Positions 39,060-50,900 of a DNA stretch of 64,000 nt are shown in pieces. Both the position numbers and the translations under genes were made by a program. How positions within the stretch are numbered: position 1 is the stretch's first letter; every line of letters starts with the position of its first letter. The stretch is from Eudromia elegans. Lineage: Eukaryota > Chordata > Aves > Tinamiformes > Tinamidae. The notes under the pieces were generated by a model that did no database searches, was not told the origin of the DNA, and saw only the letters and a list, made by a program, of their open reading frames with translations. The DNA lies in assembly GCA_003342815.1 (NCBI GenBank), contig PTEX01000015.1, positions 6,379,151-6,443,150 of the forward strand, written 5' to 3'.

Positions 39060-39125
39060 TCTGGCACAGTGGTTGGAGCATTCATCTGGAAATGTGAGAT
39101 CTCATTTACAATCTATACTTGTCAA
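39060..39125 (+). mobile_element. Possible degraded tRNA-derived SINE
   Basis: The stretch 'tggcacagtggttggagcat' fits a pol III A box (TGGCACAGTGG). It is followed by 'tcatctggaaatgtgagatc', resembling an old reptile tRNA-like repeat of the type 'gtggttagagcactcacctgg'. The expected B box (GGTTCGAATCC-like) survives only as a weak 'catttacaatc'. No functional tRNA cloverleaf can be formed. The family is uncertain and chance similarity is possible. Confidence 0.35.
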
Positions 39126-41565
39126 ATTAGGTGAAATCTATACAGTCTATACAATCTATATATCTATACAATCTATACAAGTAAAATTAGGTGAAATTGA
39201 TAGCTGAAACCAAGTTTTCAGCTTTTACAGTAAGTGCTCTAACCTTTGAAGAAAATTACATAATAAAGTGTGGAAAGTTGCGTATGTCTGTAGATGAAGT
39301 GGATTGTTTAAAAAGAAAGTGGTTGTTTCATTGTCCTGACAATACAAAGTCAACAGCCCTCAAAACAGATGGAATTTCCTAAAAGGTCTTAAGAACCTTC
39401 TTATGTGCTTAAGAAAGTGTACTTCTGAACATTTTCTTTAACTATTTGCATGGCTTATTCCTTAGCTTTCTATTACTGTGGTGTTTCTGGAAGACTAATT
39501 CTTTCTATGATTTGTACAAAGTGTTTAAACTGTAGTCATCTGGGGTCAGTTTCCACAGGCAGCAGGACACATGGGAACCCTTGTAGTTTCAGCCATGAGA
39601 ATTTCTGAGATATAGTGAACATACTTTTTTTTTCATCTCCTACAGCTAAGAGGAGCTTTAACAACACATATCGTCTATACTTTTGTTTAGTGCCATATTG
39701 TCCCAGAACTGATATGGCAATATCATTTTTGTAAATGTGTAATTATAAATGAAAACAAATTTATTGATCCCAGTGATCTTGGATCAAATTCTTCACATAA
39801 ATATAGTAAGGACTTCATTATTTATGTAGTAATGAACACATAAACATTAGGCTTTTGGTCAGAAATTTGTATGTTCCTAAGTCTTAATGTTGAATCTTCA
39901 CCTGTCCTAGTCTCTCTGGTGCTTGTGCTTTCACTTGCATTAATTTGGTATGACATAGTACTATGGGTTAATCTTAATTATACAGAAAAGTTTATCTAAT
40001 TCAAATGGATGGCTTGCATTATGGATTTAAAATAATCTTTCTATCAGACACAGATGTTTCTTCTATTGCAGAGGTTAAAAAATAAACCTTTTTGAAAAAT
40101 AATTATTTTTTCTGAAGCCAGAGTTTGAACAAAATCCACCACTTTCTGGCAGCCTGTGGACTAGACATGTTTTCAGGCAGATTTTTTTTTTTTTTTTAAA
40201 TAAAAATCAAAAATCCTCTCCAGATTTTTATTCTGGCCATCTGCTGCTGTGTTCTGCTTTTTCTTTACTTTTTTGCTTATTTATGATTCCCAGTTTCTTA
40301 GGTCTCCTAATATCACTTTCATTGTGATAAAAAGGGAATTTACCTTTGCAGGAATTTCTCCTTATATCATTTCATCTTATGTGATATTTTTATATTCAAG
40401 AAATAATAAAAATTAAGGAATGCATATAAGCATCTTTGAATGCATTTTTTAGGATTATTCTTGCTTTTATTATTTTTTTGGCTGGAAAAGACCTTTTTTC
40501 ACAGCACACTGATATATTTAATTGAGTAGGGAAAGCATTAATCTAAAATAAATATTAATCTCAGTATTTGGAAGGAAAAAAATGCTATTCCTCATTTTTT
40601 ATGCTATATAATATTTTAGTAAATCCCTAATCAGAATTGTTGCAACAGTCCACTTTGTTAATATTGTTGAGTTTTAACCTGCAAAATTTATCAACTTCTT
40701 AAGTCCTGAACTTTAAAACATTTTGTCAGACCTCTGACAAATGAAATGAAATACTTTTCTCACAGATAAAATTGCATTTGGCAGTAAGTTGTATTTTCCA
40801 ACCAAAGTGCTGAACTTCCATGATGAAATCCTGGCTCTTTAGATTAGAAAATGAATAAGAAGAAAGAAGATGTAAGAAAGAGCTGTATTAATTTTATTTC
40901 ATGTAAAGTATACATGGACAATATGAGAGACAGACATCTACAGAAGAAACTTCCCAAATTATTAGAAAAATACTTCAAAGGATAATTGATATTTGGCAAA
41001 AAATACAAAATATAATACAAAAAGTGAAAAAAATCCACATTTTTATGTCTTCTCATAAAACCTTCTTTTCACTAATAATGCAATATACAAAGCTACTACA
41101 GATGAAACACCAAAGACACATAAAAATTAGCTTGATGATTTTAGACAGTTGATCATCTGCAACTCTCACTGACTTCTCTGAGAATTTGGATAATCAGTTT
41201 TTCAAATAACTCTCCCCAGACTGATGAATATCTAAATAAAAGCCTGACATTAAGATGAGCATGAAAATCCTTTTTTTCTGCATTAAGCAGACTTCAGATG
41301 AACCAGTGGATATTGACATGTTGAAGAGGCAATTGTTGAGTCACATTAGCTCAGAATAGTTATCTAGATCTGGTTTCCTCATAGGTATTTCACAAATAGT
41401 GTCTTGTCTACCTTGAAAACAGAATCTAAATTGACGAACAAACTGCTGAGCTTGGAGCTATCGTCTTTTAAATATGATTTGTCAGGCACTGTCCCAGAAG
41501 TCAGGAAAATTTTAAATGTAGATGCAAAGTCCAGTTGCACTTCTGACACGTGTGTATATGTGTGT

Positions 41566-41568
<3 letters not shown>

Positions 41569-41636
<68 letters not shown>
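41569..41636. repeat. (TG)34 microsatellite
   Basis: About 34 uninterrupted TG units make this the longest dinucleotide tract in the window. The Cys-Val and His-Thr open frames across it are artefacts. Confidence 0.98.
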
Positions 41637-41638
<2 letters not shown>

Positions 41639-43424
41639 CTTGACCTCGAACTGACATTGAATTTATACAGGTGAAGAGAATATTATGTATCTGAAGACAA
41701 CTGCCACTGATTTAAAAAAAAAAAAAAGAAAGAAAAACATGAAAAAAAGGCTAAAAAGGTAGGCTACACACCATGAAGGAAGCGAGAAAAAACAGGGAGA
41801 AGCTGAATCCACTGCACAGCTGCAGGGGGAGTAATGGATTGGAATTTATTTCTCAAAGCAGAAAAGGATAGCACCATTCTATAGTATCCCTGGTGCCCTT
41901 GAGAATTGAGGGCAAATATAGGTTTTATGGCTAACTTAGCTTTAAAAATAACATTTCTTGAATTCAAATCTCCTATAGGGATCTCTTCCTATTTTCAATG
42001 AAAAACAAAAGCATATATTTTTCCTCCAAAAGTAAGCTTCTATAAACAGCCTCAGTACAGATATGCAACTCTAATAGGTGTCAAAGTAGTGACTAACGTA
42101 TTTACATAGATAACTAAAATAATGAGTTGCCAAAATTGATGAAAACCACAGTTTATGCTTCCAGTTTTATACTAAACCACTAGATTATAAAATTAGATCT
42201 ATATGTTAATAGTTGATATATTTTGACAATTTAGATTGAATCCTGGGTAATCTGACCATTAGATCCAGGTGTCAGTCGAGCATGTAGAGAAAAGTTTAAT
42301 TTTCCTTTGTGTAAGCAAAGCTAGAATTTTGAAACTGTTGCTAAATTTACAAAACAAAAAGTGTCTTGTTAATATTTTTTAGTCTTGACAAATATGTGGA
42401 AACTTATGCCATTTTTTTCTAGACATTTTCTGTATTAAGTATTTTTTTCTTTCTGTTATTTAGCTTGATGTAATTGTTAATGGGAGTTAAGAGAATCACT
42501 ATGAAACTTAACAAATGCACAGATGCTCTCCCAATAGATGTACTAAGGGTCTAATTTAGTACCTTATTTTCATTAGCAGAGAAAGAAGCAATTTTCCAAC
42601 TACAAATTCTAGGAAATGATTCTTCTGTTCTCGTCATGTTCTTGCTATTTCACCTGCATTTTTTATGTGATAAGTAACATTGTGGGAGAATGGACAAGAA
42701 AGGAAAAGCTCTTAAGTGAGCAAGCAAGTAACACGGTAGTAGTTATTACTTGCCATAAGTATTAGACTTTGAAGGATGGGAAGAAGTAATAGATAATAAT
42801 TAGAGAAAAACTGCAAGTCCTGGAGTCCTGAAGACCAGTTTATAACATTTTTCACCTAGATATAGACGTGACGCCTCTTATACTAAACCAAAATTTGCTA
42901 AGAGAAAAGGGCAATCACATATTCAGGATAGCTTTGAGATTCTTTTAAATGGAGATATTTTAAGCCCATTAATTCTAGCTCCTAATTTCTCAAAACATTT
43001 AATGAATCATTCTAATTATATTTAAAACATTAATGAATAATTTCCCCTGTTCTTTTTCCCAAAATATATGTTTATTTCAACAGAAGTATGTTTACATGTT
43101 GCTTTTTTCTAGTTTATTTTAATTTAGTATTGCTCTCTTTTAATATTATATAAATGAACTAACATTAATGAACATTTCATCCTCACATTAGCTTGCTCCT
43201 TTCCAGATTCTTTAATATTTTTCATTATTAATTTTGCTCATTTTAACATTGATTTCCTTCTAACATTTAGAGCTAAAATTTGATTTTTTTTCACTACAAA
43301 TGTGAATTAAAATAATGCATTTCCCTACTCTGACTTTCACTTACTGTTTCTCATCCAAAAATATACAAACCTGCTCATAACATCCTCTGGCAATATGCTG
43401 AAAGTATGGAGAGATTGTAATTCA

Positions 43425-43490
43425 TAAGGAATGGCTTTCTATGTCAGACCACTGGTCCATCTAGCCCAATATTCAGTCTCTTAGCATGAA
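43425..43490 (-). mobile_element. Ancient turtle-type CR1 3' end, fragment
   Basis: The plus-strand text 'cataaggaatggctttctat' then 'gtcagaccactggtccatct' and 'agcccaatattcagtctctt' matches, by recall, the antisense of the 3' end of an old CR1 lineage that is very common in turtles ('cataagaatggcc…gggtcagaccaatggtccatctagcccagtatcctgt'). In birds such copies date from before the avian CR1 expansion. Only about 65 bp is recognisable, and sequence to the right does not clearly continue the element. Confidence 0.5.
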
Positions 43491-46400
43491 AAAAGAGATA
43501 TTTTAGGAATATAGGGTAGGTCAATAAGAGATGATATTATCCATCCATTCTTTAGTGTAAAAAGGCTTTCAAGAGGAGCAGTTTACATTTGCTCTCTCTT
43601 CTGTATTATCATGAAGTGGTCTTACACTTAATGATAAGCAGGATATATTGAGTAGTGGCATAGGTTTAATTTCACCTTTCCTGAAAGCTTCTACTGGACC
43701 CAGGTTCTTATACAGAATTGTTGTTATCCACTCTGCTGAATTAGATATTTTATTTTGCCATTCATAACCTTAAGAATATAATTTGTTCTTTAGGTACTAC
43801 ATGGATGAGTGAAGAAAGAAAACAGAAAGTTTCTTTCATTGTCTCTTACAATGATTTTAATGATTTTAATTAAAAGAAGTCAGGTCTCTCCTTTTTTTTT
43901 TTTTTTTTTTTAAATGAAAGGGAAAATAGCAGAAAAACGGTTGAACCAATCTTTTTCCTTAAACACATTTGGGTTACTCTTAAGCAAGATCAAGACAAAG
44001 AATTAATGATAATACCTTGTAGTCAGAACCAGGAACTAAAAGCTGGTAATTGAGAGTAATAATTAGTCTAAGAAAGGTATATAGGTGTTATTTTAATTCA
44101 GGAAGAAAGACTAGGAATGGAGAAAAAACATCCTTTTACTTACTGAAAGAAGACAGAACACTATGGTCCAAAGTGTTTCCCACAGAAGTGGGAAAGTCTC
44201 ATGCTTTAACAGAAAAAAAGTAACACCGTCCTTCCCTCCTCTTTACCTCCTGTGACATTTTTCTTTTCCTAACAATATGAAATCTATTCAGAGATATTTT
44301 TTCTTTCTTTCAGCTGAATTAATTATTTAGCCATCATCAATTATTGTTCATAAATTGTTGAAAGCACCAGGGAGGCACTAAAGTAGACGCTATGATTACT
44401 TTCTAAAATTATAGGTGTCTACTCAGTTCAGCAGTCATTACCACGTAAGGTCACTTAGTGATGAGATGTAAAGAAGAGTGGGCTGGAAAAATACAGGCTG
44501 AAGAACATAATTTTACCTCTAAAGTATCTCTCAAAAGTCTAATTCTTCAAGGTACTGAGCACCTAAGGGCACTGAGTCCTAACAACTTCTATTGAAATAA
44601 ATATAATCTAAGGAGACTCAGTACTTCTGAGACTTCAAGAAACACTGTCTAGTTTCAGACTTAATTTATTTTGCACAATCCACAATGGTTTCATAGTTTG
44701 TTATTCTAACTTAGAATTTTTCAAAGAGCTTGCAAGAGAATTTAATTGTATTGAGAAAACTTATTTCACTGGAAGTGAGTCACTCTAACACACAGACAAC
44801 ATGGCTGCAGAACACCTAAATCCTCAAGAAAGTTTGGCAGTGTTCAGCATCTGCCACACTGCACATTAATTTGAACACTTTTCTATTCAAATTGCAAAAC
44901 CACCAGCACCAGGAAACAGCCTGTCAGTAGTGATTAGTGGCACTCCTCAACATGAGGTAGATCAAGAGAGCACTAATTTCAATAACTGGTCTCTTTGATT
45001 CTTTCAAAATATATTTCAAAAAGCAAAGATTATAGATACCATGAGCTGCTTTGGGAATCTCAATCTTTTTTACATTATTCCTTAAAGAAAATATCTAAAA
45101 AGCTTTCCAGTCTCATCATTCATGCTGCCTCACTATAAATCTGGATTTTTTTGGCAATATTTCCTCTACAGACCTAAATCACAGTAGAAAAAAACATAAC
45201 AATCAGAAATTCCACCTCTGAAAGAAGAAAAAAATGTATGCAATGCTTGGGACTTCATTTGCATTCAGCCACACGATAAGAGTAACCCTTGCTAACTTCA
45301 GCATGGTCCACTGGAATCCTGAATGTAAGAGCAGAGTCTCTGAGGAAGTGTCTTAGATATGCTTTAATGCACTTAGTCTAGTACTCTCAAACTAATGCTA
45401 TTTCCAGATAGATACTGAATGCACAAACTCAATGACCACCTCAAAGAAATGATCCTTCCTTCTTCACACCTTTCCTCAGATAAGAATCAGGGAAGTGGCA
45501 AGTTAAGAGAGAAATAAACTGACCTATGCAGACTCTCATTCTCCTGTGAAAACTCTTTCATTTAAGGAATCCATAGGGTGGCCTTGGGCAGGACCAGAAT
45601 TCTCAGTACACCTTTAGGAATCTGATGCCCGCCTCATGGAAAGAAGAAAAAAACTGCAGTCTTTTTTTTTTTTTTTTTTTTGGTAGCTTCCTAAAACAGA
45701 TTTTGTAATGAAAGAGGAAATTGAGCAAAAATATTGGTCTCATGGTATGTTTTTTGATTTATATTTTACATTTATTTAAAATTTATTTACAATTTACATT
45801 TCTTTACAATTTACAATTTATTTACAAAATAAATAATTTATTTACAAAAAGGGGGTTGTATCCTTAATTTAATTATGTAGTGATTGTGAAAGCTGAATTA
45901 CTTGAGTAAGGTTTTGTATGGCAAACCGCACAGAGGAAAAAAGTACAAATGAGGATGAAACTGAGTAGTCCAAAAGAAAATCATCCTGTCAGCTCAAATC
46001 AGTGGAAAAGTTACATGCTTTAGGCAAAAACAGCACAGAGAATGCAGCAACACTGTAAAGGCTATAGAAATAATATGTTAGGGACACTGATGTGGTGAAA
46101 ACAGAAGTGGCTTAGTCACAAAGTCATCTTTATCAAAATCTTCTCTCTCCTTTTTGGCCTAATAGAATTTCCATAGTAATTATATTTAAAACACTATTTA
46201 AAAAATGCTTAAGAAATTGATAAAGAATAAATATACTAAATGTATTTTATTTATAGACATCATCTATTCTAGGCTCTTGAATTTTTTTTTTATAAATATG
46301 GAATGTAAATGTATTTTATGTAAATATTTTTGTCAATGTGGAAGATTAGTCTATTCTATCCTCGTAACTTGTGGTTGTTTAGTCAGTTTTTATTTATTGT

Positions 46401-47387
46401 TGTACAGACAGATCAATAAGAAATTTATTACTTAAAAAAAAAGAGGAAATTAAGAAGAAAAACACAAGGCTTTATTGAATATATCTTACCCAAATCCTCT
46501 TAATTCCAATATGAGAATGCAATCATTTCATGTATACTACACAGCCTATTACGTAATAATTAAAAATCACAACATCCTAAATTACAGTTTCATTGCTTTC
46601 AATGCTGGTTTTTTCATATCTTTTAATGCTGTAGTTTTCTACCATAGATCTTCTCACAAAGCAAATGAAAAATCTTTTTCTGTACATCAGGCAAGAGTCT
46701 CTATTGGAATCAAGGAATTATTATTGCATGGTGTAAACATAAATAAGCATCTGTTTCTTTTGTCCTTGTACAAGTAATTAACACGAAATGGGGAAGCAGA
46801 TTTCTCACAGGAGGAATTCTTTTAACCCTCTTGCAAATGAGATTTGCATTCTGATATTACTGGAGATTTTTATTTTAAACTTCTGGAAAGAAAAAAACTT
46901 TGTATCCAAAATACCTCAGAATAAAATGCACAAATAATAAAATCCTGTAGATTTGCTAGGTCTAAGAAATTATCAAAATATCATTGCATAGTTTGAAAGA
47001 ACTATTGAGTTTGATAGGCTATTCTAATTTTTTTACAGTTCTTAGTGCCATTGAACTGCTTGAGCTTTGTGTCAGAATCACTAGGGTTAATTCCTTCTTT
47101 TTCCCATTTTTAATCATCTTCTCTGGCTGAGGAATTGCTCTAGAGATGATCAGCACCTCTTGCCAAATGCCCATGATTGTCACTCCCTGTGGAGCCTTTG
47201 CTTGATTCTGTGTAATACAAACGGTGGGGTGAGAGAGAGGGAGATATTTACTGACAGTTTTATTTGATTGTAACTGCGATAGTATACGTTTCGTTTTGCT
47301 TTTTGCACTTTTTTAATTACATACCACATACCTTACTGATCACAGCTAGATGACTTTTAGAAATCTATGACCTATCCGTAACCCAGG

Positions 47388-47392
<5 letters not shown>

Positions 47393-47423
<31 letters not shown>
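47393..47423. repeat. (TA)n microsatellite
   Basis: About 15 uninterrupted TA units. Confidence 0.95.
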
Positions 47424-47426
<3 letters not shown>

Positions 47427-47731
47427 TTGGCTTTAAGACTTTAAGATATTTTGAAATCAAGAGACTGGCACTAAGCATTGAAACAGGTGCCCCCAATATC
47501 AGATGAAGAGATGACACAGGCAGTGAATTTAGATTGCACAATGTATGTATGCAGGGAAGGCAGGAATGAAGACAGGAAGTTATTTATCAATTATGAAGCG
47601 AATAAATAAACCAGCTGATAACAGTGAGTCTTCCTAAGAGAAGAAAATATCTTCCTTAACCTGACTGAACCTTGCTGATTAGATATAGCACCACTGCGTG
47701 TTTTGTGCAATTGGTGAGCTCACTAACTTAC

Positions 47732-47979
47732 CCGCTTCTGTTCCAAACCAAAGAGCTGAGGGTGAGGACAACTGACATGGCCTGTAGCTGGCATGTACGA
47801 ACAGGCAAGCGTCCCTGCAAGCCAACGCGTTTCTGCTGTCCACCTCCTGGATCCCCAGGGCACAGCGGCACTTCCCTGGGAAAGCTGCTCCCTGGTCAGC
47901 TGCTGCTTCCAGCCTCGGCTCATGTTCACATGACACCTCAAGGTCTTGGAGCAAATGAAGGGGGTTGCAATGGGAGATG
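47732..47979 (-). other. GC-rich, exon-like patch (candidate only)
   Basis: This 248-bp patch is far more GC- and CpG-rich than the surrounding DNA and is not CR1 or LTR sequence that I recognise. On the minus strand it is bounded on the 3' side by a near-consensus splice donor (GCGG|GTAAGT, intron starting at 47731). On the 5' side a T-rich stretch ends in TTAG (acceptor AG at 47981-47980). One minus-strand frame is open across the whole patch (within 47679-48044, 121 codons), with Cys/Leu/Ala-rich composition and no known domain. A plus-strand frame of 103 codons is also open, so openness alone proves nothing. It could be a coding exon, a non-coding RNA exon, or an unrecognised old repeat. 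Confidence 0.2.
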
Positions 47980-50900
47980 CTAACAGGCACTAACCGAAAC
48001 AAAATTAATATGTCAAAAAACTGTTCTTTTCTTAAACAGTCCACAACGTCAGCTCTTTCTGGTAATGTTGGGATGATTTTTAATTAGCACATCAACATAT
48101 GGCATGAGAGATGTTAAAAAGAGGGGAACTGCAGTGCATGAATTAATGAGGATTCTGCATTATGAATGGAGAAGTATCTAGATTACAGAGAGAGTGTGGG
48201 AGGAATCCTCAAAGTTTAGGCATGCAGGGCTTGAAAAGGCTCACTGCAACACTAGGAATTTCCCTGACAGGGCTCATACAAACCAAAATTGCTCTAGCGA
48301 TGGCTTCCTGGAGAGAAATGCAGGGCTTGATTGTGCCCACCTGCTTTCAGACCCAGACTGGCTCTGAAAATCGAAAATACCAAGCCAAATTTTAGGCAGA
48401 CAATGAGTCTTTTATCCTTTAATCAATATGTACATTGGAAAAGGGAATAAAATTATTAAATATTTATTAAAAGCAGAATTAATTACTAAATTATTTTGAT
48501 GTCAAGATATTATATGATGCTATTAACATTACATGCTATCTGTAAAGTGGAGCCAGATTAAGGAGTAAGTAATTGCAGTATGAACAATCAATCAAATTTA
48601 CAGCATTGTCTTTCCGGAAAATAACCAGATCTATGAAAAATTGATGAGGAACTTGTGACCATGTATATTAAACATATTTAAAGTCTTCTGAAATTAATCT
48701 TTTGAAACAACTATCACATAATCTGAGTTTTCTTATTGAGGTGTAATCCATTCCATGAAGTTTAGATCAATAATAGTAACTTCTGTCTAATTTGGGAATG
48801 CTCAGCTCACCAATGATAATTTGAAAAATCTGAGTACAGCTGATGGATTTTGATTATTGCTGTCAATTTCTGAACAATTGCCTAGTGGAACACTTGTGGC
48901 TGTAAATAGAAAAAGCCACCCTTTGTGAACAGAGTTTATAGTACAAGTCAATGAAAGGATGAGGAAGCATTTTTCACCATTGGCTCTGGTCCAACATTGT
49001 TTAGCTTGTTCTTCAAACAGCAATTCAAAAAAAGCAAGAAGAATTCAAAAAAAATTGCAAGGGGAAGAAGAGCAAGAGAATAGCCAGTGTGTTAGTGGGA
49101 TATAAAAATATTAACATTACAAAAAAGTGGCAATATGACTTAAAGGGAAGATTCAAGGAAGTGGAATGTAAGAAAAACGATGAAGCAGTAGGTTAGTAAA
49201 ATGTAACTGCCCATAAAAATGTAGGAGGAAGGAACAAATAAGATGAGGAGGAATTATTTAAGATGATAAAACAAGAGTTATGACCTGAAACTAAAGCAGG
49301 AAATAATAATTTACATATTAATAGAGAAAGTTATGATTGTGAGGTCAATTAGCAAAAAAAAAAAAAAAACATTTGCTGAAGAAGATAATTCTAGTAATGT
49401 TGCCCAAGGTATCAATGAGACTGACATAACTTATTTCTGCATTAGCAAAGGCAATCAATTTACAGAAGAGTCAAAGGAAGATAGTGTGCATTTGCCAACC
49501 TCTTTTAAGTGACTGTATATTCAGGTGATATTACATCATCATATCATGTGGTATTTTTATCTGGAAAAATAATATGTAGTTCCTTGTTTGGGTTTTTTGT
49601 TTTGTTTTATTTTGTTTTGATTTTGGGATTGTGCTTTATTTTCAAGTCAATTTCCTGACTAATCTTTGGTCTGAGACAACATTATTTACAGCATACAGGT
49701 CCTACATTTTCCACCTGAAAGTTTTTTATTCTATATATCACATACATTAATTCCAGGTAATCTTAAAAAAAAAATCAATAATTCTCCTTTCTGTATCTTT
49801 TTTTTGGTTTCCTAAAAACTGAATCATACTTACCCCTAGTCATTATATATAAACATTGCTGATTGTATTTTCTTTTTTTTCTCTGAAATAGGAAATTAAA
49901 TATGATAAATATGATTTAATATATATAATTATTTTATATTTATTTCATAAAAAAATATATGTTGACACTGCAACACCTTATTCGGTTTATGGTAACACAT
50001 TAATTATGTTTGATCTTGAATTTGAGGCTTAATAGGAATAACAAAGGAGGAGAAAAGGAGATTTTAGGAAAAGGAAGCAACAGAAACCTCTGTAAAGGCA
50101 TAGGCATACAAAAGACAAGGCTGATACCAAGAAATGAAGAAATGACAAGCGCACTCAGGGTTAATTCAGATTATATATGCTAGGCTACAGTATTACTTTC
50201 TGTTATTAAAACTACTGAATTTCTTGAGGAAGAAATGCCTCAGACAACACCTAATAGAACGTTAATAAAGCAATTAGGTCACAAGGATTTTATTTCCTTT
50301 CCTCTTTGTATGTTTTCTTTTATTTGTTTTTGGTGAAAGTATAGGAAATAGGGTTTAATATCAGAATTGTAAGATAACTAAAAACCATAAGGGAAGTCAT
50401 TGATAATCCTGAAAAGGAGAATTTATGGGCTGAATTGTTTTTACAAGTGGCACAAGGACACCAATCAATTCTGGAAAGTTTTTTAAACATGTTTTCAATG
50501 ATGATCAACATATAAATGTAAAATGAAATGAAAGGATCTCAAATTTGGATCTTCTACATGTATGCAGATGAGAAAAAATGCCTTGAAAACCCAAGCAGTA
50601 GGAATGAGATGATCTATAAAGGCATAAATTTCAAGGGCATATATTTCAGATTAGAAAATGAGAACTCTTGAGTTGAAATATGGTCTAATCTCTTGAAAGC
50701 AACAGAGGGAGAGAAATATCCATAGGTATATAAAATGCAGCAATTATGAAAGGCATTTTGCTATGAATGAAAAGAATAAGATCATACAGAATAAGATCAT
50801 ACATACAAAATCCAAATATTTGCCAGCAGAAAGTATATTGCTTTGGAAAGGAGATATCCTTGCTTTTGTTTACACGGATTTCAGAATAATGGAACACTCT

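Larger units (their letters stand above)
35736..43424. other. AT-rich non-coding DNA with microsatellites, no gene seen
   Basis: I recognise no gene. It holds T20 at 36794-36813, T17 at 38356-38372, a cluster of 'ctatacaat' units at 39139-39180, a faint tRNA-like SINE at about 39060-39125 and the long (TG)n at 41.57 kb. Open frames up to 114 codons are AT-driven and motif-free. Confidence 0.55.

Noticed and set aside
41379-41657. Cys-Val / His-Thr repeat open frames on both strands
   Set aside because: Artefact of the (TG)34 microsatellite.
44900-44985. Possible CR1 RT trace ('tgattagtggcactcctcaa')
   Set aside because: The match is a single short block without neighbouring CR1 motifs in order; too weak to call.
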